Shown here one piece after another: positions 9,566-22,100 of a stretch of 64,000 nt of DNA; position 1 is the first letter of the stretch, and each line of letters opens with the position of its first letter. Source of the DNA: Cepaea nemoralis (Eukaryota; Mollusca; Gastropoda; Stylommatophora; Helicidae); NCBI GenBank assembly GCA_014155875.1, contig JACEFZ010013275.1, positions 237,816-301,815 on the forward strand, written 5' to 3'. A model generated the notes under the pieces. It did not search any database and was not told the origin of the DNA. It saw nothing but the letters and a program-made list of their open reading frames with translations. Position numbers and translations under genes: made by a program.

Positions 9566-12500
9566 GTGAGTCACAATAATGGGTCACAATGAGTTAGCTA
9601 TGGTTAGCACCACTTTAAGATGTCAGCAGTAACACTTTGACATTGGAAGTGTTATGGCCCGTTATATGGGTGTAGGCATGATATAGTGTTGACACAGTGT
9701 TTCTTCAAGTTTAATCAGTCTAGTATAACATGTTGTTGAGTGAACTGAGTTATAAGTGACTGTTTATAATGTTATTATTTGACTCTAACATTCTTCCATC
9801 GTATACATGACAAATCACAGAGTGACAGACTAACTACAAGTACTGAACCACAGCTGTGGGCGATTTGGCAGCAGACAGCCTAAATTTGGCTTTTTATGAA
9901 ATGGCATGGGTGCCGGTTGTTCAGAAAGCAATGGCAAACCACTGAATGTGAACTTGCCAAGACATCACGAAAAGCCAAAAAATGCTGAGGTTGATTGCAA
10001 CGTCCAGTACAGGATATGCAAGTAACTTTTGTTTAGATCTCTTTCACCTAACATCTCACCATCAGTGCCCAGGAGGGTTTAAGAGTCAGCGGTTTTATCC
10101 GCTTGATCATGCTGACCTCTCTGCAAAGATTACCTTTGTTTGTTTTATCTGTGTTCACCAAGATTACCTTTGTTTGTTTTATCTGTGTTCACCAAGATTA
10201 CCTTTGTTTGTTTTATCTGTGTTCACCAAGATTACCTTTGTTTGTTTTATCTGTGTTCACCAAGATTACCTATGTTTGTTTTATCTGTGTTCACCAAGAT
10301 TACCTATGTTTGTTTTATCTGTGTTCACCAAGATTACCTTTGTTTGTTTTATCTGTGTTCACCAAGATTACCTTTGTTTGTTTTATCTGTGTTCACCAAG
10401 ATTACCTTTGTTTGTTTTATCTGTGTTCACCAACTTACTCTGTGCATCCCTAAACCACATACAGCAAGCCACCTCCACCATGTCATGAGAATTACATTGG
10501 GCTGCCAACAGGAGACAACTCAGCATACTTTTTGTGTGTGCACTCACTCGCTTTGAACTCAAGGGTAGTCAATACACGCTACTTCTAGTAGCATTGGACT
10601 GAATTTTGTGCATGGATTATCTTTCCCTATTACCAGTGTCCCTCACCATAAGACAAGCCCACTCCGACTTCAGAGGTATTTGTAATTTACATCCCCAAAT
10701 CAAGGACGAGAATTCATCATTTTAGTCCAACTGAAAGGTGTAGGGCTTGAACCCCTACCTCAGCATCAGCACATCTGATGTTTAAGAATGAGCAATCTTA
10801 TCCATTGGGCCATGCTGACCTGCAACTCAACATATAACAACATTAATAACATATATTATTTCCTTATGTTTATCAGCTTTCATGCTGTGTTTTAGGAAAA
10901 GGCCAGAAGAAAACGCCGGAGCAACTCCAGAAATGGAGCTCCACCCAGCAGCTTTGATTGGACAATTGTAAGTTTGAATTTGATTGACACATTTTGATTA
11001 AAAAAAATTATCTCGAAGCATTATCCTGCTTGGGTCTGTGAATCTGATAGGACCATCGTATTGTGTAGGCCTGAATCATCATCATCATGTGCCATGCCAA
11101 TAAGCGTAGGCGTCATGTTTTGCCATCTCACATGATCACCAGAGTCGTGGATCAGCTCAGTGTTCTTGTCTCAACCAAACCACGTGGCCAAGCCATCCAG
11201 GTATTTATTTCTCTACCTGCCTCTTGTTCTCTTCCCCTCAATCTTGACCGCTGTCACCAATTTATGTCTTCTCTAACGTGTGCAAATAATTGTGACCGTC
11301 TGTGTCTAATTTATCTAATCAGTTTATGGTTTTCATTTGTTTCTTGTAGGACTTGATCATTGGTTTTTCTGTCTGTCCATGGTATTCTTTGCATTTGTCT
11401 CAGAAACCACATTTCCACAGCCATCAGATGTTTTTCAGCTTGTCTGCTCATTGTCCACGCTTCACATCCATACACAAGTACAGGTTCTATATAGCACTTA
11501 AACATTCTTTTTCTTGTTGCAAATGATATCTTTTTATTGGTCAGTATATTTTCCATATTGCAAAAGGCTACTTTCACCATGGTGATTCTTGTTCTAATCT
11601 CTTCAAGACATCTCCCATCAGATGTTATGACGGTTCCGAGATAATTGTACCGATTTACTTGTATATGAATATTCCCAAATACTTGTATATTGCATTGTGG
11701 TATTTCCTTCTTCCTAGTAACGACCATAATCTGTGGTGTCTGTGTGAATGCACAGAGGAGTAGATGGTCAATCTTTAATTAGCAGGCAAGAGCTCAGGCG
11801 CCAAATCCTCATCCAGCTGTGCTTATCGCCACAGTTCTCTATCAACTTTGTAAACACACTAGATATTTTGTTTTTAAGTTACCTCAGGAGCAACACAATA
11901 ATGCATATTGGGGGGGGGGGGAGGTGGGATACAGGAGCAACACTACAACACATTGTGGGGGGGGGGGAGGAAATACAGGAGCAACACTACAACACATTGT
12001 GGCGGGGAATACAGGAGCAACACTATATCACATTGTGGGGGGGGGGAATACAGGAGCAACACTATATCACATTGTGGGGGGGGGAATACAGGAGCAACAC
12101 TATATCACATTGTGGGGGGGGAATACAGGAGCAACACTATATCACATTGTGGGGGGGATACAGGAGCAACACTATATCACATTGTGGGGAGAATACAGGA
12201 GCAACACTATATCACATTGTGGGGGGAATACAGGAGCAACACTATATCACATTGTGGGGTGAATACAGGAGCAACACTATATCACATTGTGGGGGGAATA
12301 CAGGAGCAACATTATATCACATTGTGGGGGGAATACAGGAGCAACACTACAACACATTGTGGGGGGAATGCAGGAGCAACACTACAACACATATTGTGTG
12401 GGGGAAATGCAAGAGTAACACTACAACATATTGTGTGGGGGAACACAAGAGTAACACTACAACATATTATGTGGGGGAACACAAGAGTAACACTACAACA

Positions 12501-13016
12501 TATTATGTGGGGGAACACAAGAGTAACACTACAACATATTATGTGGGGGAACACAAGAGTAACACTACAACACAAATTGTGTGGAGGAATATGTGAAGAT
12601 ATCCAATGCACCACCATGTTTTTGATCCATGTTGCACAAATAAATAGATATTTATATTAAGTTATTTGAAGAAAACATGAAGGAAGAGGTGGAGATGAAA
12701 GAAACAGCAGAGGAGAATAATTTGAGTGCAGTTCTGTGGCTGTATTTGCTTTGTGTTTGCCTATATTGTTCCTTTCTGGCTTCACTCCCTTCAGTAGACA
12801 TGTTTTTATTGTATGCTATTGGCTTGACTACTATTCCATTATGTATACGTTGACAAGCCTTTAGCTTTGTGCTGTAGACAATCTATCTCACACACAGATA
12901 CCACAGGCGGCTTTTGAGGATGATGCTTTGATCAACAAAAAACTTCCCAAGGAGTTGTTACTGCGGTAAGGATGTGTGTGTTTATGTGTGTGTGTGCATG
13001 CGTGTGTGCGAGCGTG

Positions 13017-13076
<60 letters not shown>

Positions 13077-14517
13077 GACAGAGTGAGAGAGACAGAGAGA
13101 GAGAGACAGACAGACCGACATGCTGCTGCCCATGTTCTTCAATGCTACCAGTTTAATGAACAGTTACTTCACTGTCTGACCATCTACTGACCAGTTACTT
13201 CACTATCTGACCATCTACTGACCAGTTACTTCACTGTCTGACCATCTACTGACCAGTTACTTCACTGTCTGACCATCTACTGAGCAGTTACTTCACTGTC
13301 TGACCATCTACTGACCAGTTACTTCACTATCTGACCATCTACTGACCAGTTACTTCACTGTCTGACCATCTACTGACCAGTTACTTCACTGTCTGACCAT
13401 CTACTGACCAGTTACTTCACTATCTGACCATCTACTGACCAGTTACTTCACTGTCTGACCATCTACTGACCAGTTACATCACTGTCTGACCGTCTACTGA
13501 GCAGTTACTTCACTGTCTGACCATCTACTGAGCAGTTACTTCACTGTCTGACCATCTACTGACCAGTTACTTCACTGTCTGACCATCTACTGAGCAGTTA
13601 CTTCACTGTCTGACCATCTACTGAGCAGTTACTTCACTGTCTGACCATCTACTGAGCAGTTACTTCACTGTCTGACCATCTACTGAGCGTTACTTCACTG
13701 CCTGACCATCTACTGAGCAGTTACTTCACTGTTTGACCATCTACTGAGCAGTTACTTCACTGTCATGACTGTGACTGACCAGTTAACTGCATTGTCTGAC
13801 TGTCACTGATCAGTTACTTTAATTCCTACCTGTTGAATGGTCACTTCACTGCCTGCAAATTTAATGTCTTGTCTGTATTTTTACCTGGCTACCTATATAC
13901 TTTACTGTCTTGCTAACTATCTTCCATCCATTATATCTAGCTAGCTTGTGGCCACTATCTGACATACCTAGGTAGATTGTTAGCCCACTAACTGATATAC
14001 CTAGCTTCTGTAACAGTGAAGCACAAAGGCAACTGAATGGAGAAAGTCAAGCCAACGATGATTGGAAATGACTCAGTTTATTGTGAGAGTCTTCAAGTCA
14101 TATCAAAACGAATACAGCGACTATAAATGTAGATACATCTTGCTGGCTTGGCCGCTGGGTGGTAACTGATCTCCTATTTACTTCTACGTCAGCACGTGAG
14201 CGTCCTTAACTACCTAGCTACGGTGCTCATGCGTGCATCAGCTATTTGTCTCTTTCCCCTTGCACGCCGTGCCACCTAACTAAACCCCGTATAACAGCCT
14301 ACTCTGTTATACTAGCTTGTGGCACTGACATACCTAGCTAGATTGTTAGCCCAATAACTGATATACCTAGCTAGCTTGTGGCCACTATCTGACATACATA
14401 GCTAGATTATTAGCCCACTAACTGATATACCTAGCTAGCTTGTGGCCACTATCTGACATACATAGCTAGATTATTAGCCCACTAACTGATATACCTAGCT
14501 AGCTTGTTAGTTACCTA

Positions 14518-14614
<97 letters not shown>

Positions 14615-16103
14615 TCATTGGCACCTTGCCGTCTTGACAGACGATAGTTTGTGCTCTAAAAAGGCATAATAACTTTTAACTATGGCGGTAGCGAGTGTGA
14701 CTGATAAGGCCAATTTGCGCTGTAAATGTCCGTTCACAGTGGGTGCATGTGAACACGTGGTCATTTCCACCATCATGCACCATCTTACGTCTCAAACGCT
14801 TGGTGTGTGACTTTCTGCAATAATTTTCTCCTTTGACTTTATTCCATTTCTGATATTTGCCCTCCACGCAACACGTTCAGCGGCGACTTGCTCCCAATGT
14901 GCATTATCAATGCCTGTATCAATCATGTCCCGCTTACACACATCTTTGTATCGTAGTAGAGGCCGACCCTGAGATCTCTTACCCATCTGTAATTCACCAA
15001 AAAAGATATCCTTTGGTATTCTACCATCATCCATCCTCCTAAGATGTCCTATCCATCTAAGTCTACGAAGACTGAGCATGGAATAAACTGTCACACAACC
15101 TGATCTTTCCAATACTTCAGTATTTGTGATTTTGTCTTGCCACTTAATACCAAGAATTCTTCGCAGACACCGCATATGAAAGCTGTTTAAATTGTTCTCT
15201 TGGTGTGAGTAAGTTGTCCAGGTTTCACTGCCATAGAGAAGAGTACTAAGGACACAGGCTTGATAGACAAGGACTTTTGTTTTGGCAGTAAGCTTCCTGT
15301 TCTCCCAGACTCTTTTTCTTAACCTGTTCATTGTTGTTGCTGCCTTACCAATCCGGATGTTGATTTCCTGATCTCAGGATAATTTGCTATTTACCACTGA
15401 TCCTAGATATGTAAAATGGTCTACTATCTCTAGTTCGGCGTCGTCAATAAAGATTGATGGTACCCCATGTGCACCTTGTGACATAATCTGTGTCTTCTTT
15501 TTGCTAATTGTTAAACCAAATTCAGAACAAGCATTGGAGAATGCAGATAGTAGACATTGCAATTCTTCCTCAGAGTGGGTCGTAACTGCAGCATCATCTG
15601 CAAAAAGCAACTCTCTGATCAGTACCCTCCTAATTTTGGTCTTAGCCTTCAATCTCTGAGCATTGTAGAGGCCGCCATCTGAGCGTGAGTGAATGTATAT
15701 ACCACCATCCTGATCACGAAATGCATATTTCAGTAGAAGTGAAAAGTATATTCCAAAGAGGGTGGGAGCTAGTACACAACCTTGCTTAACTCCACTCTTG
15801 ATTTCAAATTCTTCAGAAGTTGCACCATCAAACTTGATTATACCCTTCATGCCTGTGTGGAACGATTCCACAATGGACAGAAGAGTTGGTGGGCAGCCAA
15901 TCTTCTTTAGTGCCTTGAACAGACCCTCACGACTGACCAAATCAAATGCCTTTGTGAGGTCGATGAAGGCAATAAACAGTGGTTGATTCTGTTCACGGCA
16001 TTTTTCTTGCATTTGTCGCAATGAGAATATCATATCAGTGGTAGACCGGTTCTGTCGAAAGCCACACTGTGATTCGGTATATTTGATATATATATATATA
16101 TAT

Positions 16104-16171
<68 letters not shown>

Positions 16172-19100
16172 TTATCTGCATACCTTCATACATACAGGTG
16201 TGTCTATCAAGCTGATTAGTTACCTGCTTATGCACATACTTACCTGACAACTTTCAACTCTAACCGTTTTGCATACCTACTTACCGTTGTGTCTTTTTGC
16301 CTAAACATCTACTCGTCTACCATCCTACCTAAATGCATGCCTGCTTTTATGCTTACCTACCTGCCTTCATACCTGCCATATCTATTCCTATTTTTTTGTT
16401 CTGACTGACCGACTGTCTCTCCATCTACACACCTACTGTCTACCTACCTACATACCCTGATATCTACCTAACTCGATATATTCTCTACCTGATGAGAGTG
16501 TTATCAAACCATGGCATTTATAACATTTAAGTTGTATTATCCATTGTCACTTGATAGACCAGAAATGTTGATTATAATATAAATATAATGGTTATAAAGC
16601 CTGGCAACCAACCATGAACTGACAGCAGATATGTATGGCTTGCCACGCTGTTTCTTGATACACAGATGACAGAGAGATCAGAAAACCAGGCCAACCAAGC
16701 AGTTTTGTGTGCATGGCTCCAATTTCCACAAAAATGTACTTGCGTTCACATGCAAAAACAACAAAAAATAAACAGCAGTTACGTGTTTGTAATTATTTTC
16801 TGGCACGTATTGTTCAAGGAGGAGTTGATGATACTTGTTGTGAATGCATATGGATTTATCTCATAGCCCAAAGGTTATGGTTAGAGGGCTTGATCAGTGA
16901 TTCCCAAATTGTTGTCTTGGTCACATTTTTGGAATGAATATAGTTATTATTTGTAATAAGTAGCTTAAGAAGCAAAGATGTAACTACAAGCAGAGGGCAC
17001 TGATTGGATTAGAGGTTTGACAGTTGCCTTGAACTTGAGCAGAACTGGTACAGTTCAAAGTGTCAATGGTATGGGTATTTCAAGATAAGAAACGGGTTGT
17101 ACTGATCCCTGATCCTGGGGTAGTGGATCAGACATCTAAACTTATCAGACAAAGATAAGTCCTCCTCCTCCTCCTCCTCTTATCACAGTGAAAAAAGGGG
17201 GAACCTATGGGAGGGGCCTGGAGCAATTTGTGTACAATGAGAGGCTGACCAAACTGCTATTAGAGCTGTATTTGTACTTTTAGGATTCAGCTCTATATAA
17301 TATGACCCTCTTTGAATGGTTTGATGACTACCACTAAAACTCTGAAACTGCTGAGTTTGAATGTAGTTGTGTACAGTGTTTACAGAGGAACCTGATGGTG
17401 TCATATCCATCTCTGATCTCTTGTGGATTCTACATCTAGTCTTCTCAGACAAGGATGGAAATATAGGTGTGCAAATCACTCGCATGAACAGTCGCTCAGC
17501 TGTTTGAAATCATGCAGAATAGACACAAATGGTGGCTTCCCTGGAAACATGTTTTAAATATAGAAAAAAAAGAAACCTGCAACAGAACATATGTAATATA
17601 TGTGCCTGTAGAGGGTTGGACTCTGTCAGGTTTTGAAATTACTTACAGCACTTATAAAGATGGTGTCCCACTTGTCATGTAATTTACGGGAGGAAGAGTG
17701 AAGAAAGAAAATAAATAGGAAAATATTTATTTTTTTGGGTACATATCTTTGATGCTTGTTGAATAATTCTGCTCATTAAATCTTTCTGCTTATTGAATAT
17801 TTTTACCAAACTTGCCCTCTTGCACTGGCATTTTGGGAATCACTGGGCTGAAGAATTCAGTTTTTGTTAAATTCTGCAGTTGAAACATATAACTTGTGAA
17901 TTTGTGAGCGCTGAAAATGAATGATAAAATGTATTTGATAAATGTACAGTAATGTAGTGATTTATGTACTTGCTTACCGTCATAGTGGTCGATGGTTCAA
18001 GCTGCAGTAATGGCAGGATTGAGCTTGTTATCGACCAGTCAGGATATAAGGTTTATCCAGCTACTAGAGATCTTCCAAGGAAGGATATAATGATGGACCG
18101 GTGCAGCAGGGTTAGAGATAAGAGTGGAGCTTCACAGCTGGATGGAGAAGCAAAATCATTGCAGAGAAGTAGAGCATCTTCAGACACAACATCCAGCATG
18201 AGAATGGAGGTAGAGGTGGTCACTGCAGCTCTGAGATGGCTGTCTGAGAGTCCTTTCATTAAAGCAGTCATTATAACTGCCTCTCAGTCAGTGGTCTGGA
18301 AGGTTCTGTTTGGATATTTCTGGCATGTATGGTTCACACACACACACAATTATTGTACGCACAAGAGCAGAAGTGGCTGTACTGTCCAGGTCATGCCGAT
18401 GGACATGAACATGAAAGGGTTGGTTGGCTGGTCTCCATTGGGAACACCAGGGTTGAGCACGGGAGATGTGAAAAAGATCTATACATGTTTTCCTTTTGCA
18501 TGAGGAAACACAAATCAATGACAACATGCTGCTACAACTACGGAATCTGGAATTCAATTTGGCACTCATTCATTCAATAGTATGTCCTTTGCAGAACCTC
18601 GCTCCCATAACAACTTTCCGGAAAACCTCTCGATCATAAGCAAGATGTCCCGCGTCTAATACACCCATCCCAGGCGGTGATACACCCATCTGGAGATCAT
18701 CCGCCACATCCTGCACCCATCTTCTCTTTGGCCTTCCTCTTCCTCTCTTCTCGGGCATATACCCTTCCATTATTGTTCTCTCCAAACTTTTGTGACGTTT
18801 CAAGTGACCAAAATATTTCAATTTTCTTTGTTTTATCGTCTTTAATAGCCAACCTTCTTCATTACTCAACTCTTGAAGTATGGATGCATTTGTTCTTTTC
18901 TTTACCCAAGATATTCTTAGAACTCGTCTATAACATTTATATTCAAAGGCATTTATGCGCTGTTCAGCTTGTTTAGTAAGTGTCCATGTCTCACAGGCGT
19001 ATGTTGCAATGGGAAAGATGCATGCTCTTAAAAATCTAATTTTTGTAGTTCTGTCTATCCCACTCCATAATTTATTCAGCTGTTTTAGTCTTTGAAGAGT

Positions 19101-22100
19101 AATTGATAGTCGCCGTTTAATTTCTTTCATTGTGTCACCGTTGTTGGTAATCAATGGCCCAAGGTATTCAAAATTTTCTACCACCTCCAATTTTTCCCCA
19201 TTAATGTATATTTCTTTCTCCATAGTAGTTTTATCTGTATGCATTATCTTTGTTTTTGCTATGTTTAGTTATAAGTTAATTTGGCACTAGCAGGAAGAAT
19301 TATGATAAAATATGAAGCAGAGGCATGCAGAACCACCTGGCCATGGGATCAATAAGCACCCATACATTTGTTATACCTTGTGAGTGGGATGTGACGCACG
19401 CAGGCATATCTCCAGTGCTGTGAATTCAGTATTGGGTCACAGCATGTCAGTATCTGGTATTACCCCAGTCTATACGTGAATTCAGTATTGGGTCACAGCA
19501 TGTCAGTATCTGGTATTACCCCAGTCTATACGTGAATTCAGTATTGGGTCACAGCATGTCAGTATCTGGTATTACCCCAGTCTATACGTGAATTCAGTAT
19601 TGGGTCACAGCATGTCAGTATCTGGTATTACCCCAGTCTATACGTGAATTCAGTATTGGGTCACAGCATGTCAGTATCTGGTATTACCCCAGTCTTTACA
19701 TTGTAAGAACAATGGTGACAGCAGTATATGGTTGGGCAACACAGAATCACAATGAGGGCTGTTAAGATCGTGCAGAGACAAAAACAAGCACAAACATTGT
19801 TACAACAGTGTTGCAGGTTAATTCATGCCCTCTCCCAATACAAGAAACAACTTTACTGTTAACTGTCCTTAGAACTGTTCTCCTTTTCTTCATTGCTTTT
19901 CTTCTACTGTAGGTTGTAGATGGAAAACCAAGTGTGTGGTTATAAATATTGTGGTATACACGTAGACTATCTTTATTGGCCACAGTATACCTCTTTATTC
20001 ATAGCGTGTAGAGGAGAGTAAAACCATGAAATAGTACCTCCTGAAAAGAAATGTAAACAGTATAAAAAACACACAGTAATGCACCTTTACAGTACACAAT
20101 TATGGAAAACATAGAGCGTTGCTGAGACTAGCCTTCATCAGCAAACAAATACATACACAAGACACAACTTATAAACACATGGAAGACACTACAGTGACTA
20201 CATTTAGGCATAAGAACAGGATGAGAAGAATGGAATGATGAAAAAATGACAATGAAAAGAAATTTAAAAAATGGAAAAAAATGTGCTACTTATCTTAGAA
20301 TCCCAGGTGGTGATACTGAAAAGAATGATAGTACAGTAGTCATTGTATGTACAGTAGTCATTGTATGTACAGTAGTCATTGTATGTACAGTAGTCATTGT
20401 ATGTACAGTAGTCATTGTATGTACAGTAGTCATTGTATGTACAGTAGTCATTGTATGTACAGTAGTCATTGTAAGTACAGTGGCCATTGTAAGTACAGTG
20501 GCCATTATAAGTACAGTGGCCATTATAAGTACCGTAGTCATCCTAAGTACAGTAGTCATTATAAGTACATTAGGCATTGTAAGCACAGTAGTCATGGTAT
20601 GTACAGTAGTCATTATAAGTACATTAGGCATGGTAAGCACAGTAGTCATAGTAAGTACAGTAGTCATGGTATGTACAGTAGTCATAAGTACATTAGGCAT
20701 GGTAAGCACAGTAGTCATAGTAAGTACAGAAGTCATGATAAGAACATTAGGCATTATAAGAACATTAGGCATGGTAAGTCAAGTGAAGGATCCAGTTTCA
20801 CATGATATGGCCTATTGGGTATTGGATGTTGGTCCCATATTGGAGAATAATCATCACTTGTTTGATGTGGCCAGTATCACACCAGACATCACTACTGTCT
20901 GTCTACTGGCTTGCTAACAGTGGCCAGGGTTCCATCCTCAGTAATGGAGGGTTATGTGTTCAGTTCAGCCTAATGAAATTATAGCAGAGCTTTCAATGGA
21001 GAAGTAGATGTGGCCGTCACATTACTGATCATATTGCTGTGACATGTCACTGGCCGTATTGCTGTGACATGTTACTGATAATGGTCAAAATCAAAGGCAA
21101 ACCAATAGATATAAATATTATACAAGTATATGCACCACCAACTAGCAGTAGTGATGAAGAAATACAACACTTTTACACTGAAGTTGAAATGAGGTAGCTC
21201 AAATTGGATCACAAGAAATAAAAATAATACTGGGAGATTTTAATGCAAAAGTAGGAAAGGGAAAACATAGAGGATATAGTAGGGAATTATGATTTAGGTG
21301 CAACAAATGAAAGAGGAGAGAAATTAATAGAATGGGCAAATATTAATGATATGATAATTGGAAACACATGGTTTAAGCCTACCAGACCTGCGGCCCTGGA
21401 CCTAACTGTCCTTATTACCTGGGCTCCTGAGCATTAAAGAGGTAAAAAAACCAACATGATATAGAAAAATGTTAGGTACATGCAAACAAGTTGTTAGAAT
21501 AAGATGTAACTTGGAGACATTGTAGAAAATAGGTCTACCTTTCATTTAGCGCGAATATTTCACCTTTGTGTGCCAATCCAGTCTGAATAAACCAAAGTAT
21601 CGATCACCTGTTGGACTGTGAAAAGCCTAGACCTACTTCGCTTTCTTGTTGAAGTGCTTGGTTCATCAGCCTACGTTTCATTGGGAATTTTCAGAATTTT
21701 TTCGCGTTAAACCACACAAAGTCAATTCAAACCTATGGAGGCAGACATTTGCAATGGTTAACCATGAGGTTTGACCACGATTGGTTGGTTATTTTTAGTT
21801 TGTGACGCATTTTTTTCACGTACTAGGCAAAATACCGAAAATTGGGTATAGCGGTACAGCGGCAGATTAGGAAATTACCGAAAAATCGATACAGCGGTCT
21901 GGTAGGGTTAAACACCATAAAAGACGACTATACACATGGAAAAACCCTGATATGAAAATACACAACCAAATTGACTACATACTTATTAATAAAAGATTTA
22001 GAAATGCGTTAATTAATGTAAAGACAATGCCTGGTGCTGACTGTAATAGTGATCATGTACCACTATGTGGACAAATACAAATAAGAGGGAAAAAATGGGA

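Noticed and set aside
9982..10556. Three overlapping open frames of 116-168 residues
   Set aside because: All three come from a 34-bp minisatellite read in different frames, and no start or domain is supported.
10931..10967. Start of FBXL20 at the ATG inside exon 2
   Set aside because: This ATG is in another frame and reaches a stop in exon 3. The frame that continues into the F-box has no ATG in exon 2.
11748..12660. Open frames of 250-282 residues with YRSNT and HIVGG repeats
   Set aside because: Minisatellite translation. All three + strand frames are open and G-run lengths vary freely.
15384..15986. Plus-strand frames opposite the LINE-C reverse transcriptase
   Set aside because: Shadow frames. 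The minus strand has the RT motifs.
20120..20150. Possible hammerhead ribozyme core (CTGATGA on the minus strand)
   Set aside because: The required GAAA partner is not placed after a stem, so the fold is not supported.
20246..20917. 223- and 160-residue repeat frames on both strands
   Set aside because: 18-bp tandem array. Hexapeptide repeats on both strands are an arithmetic effect.
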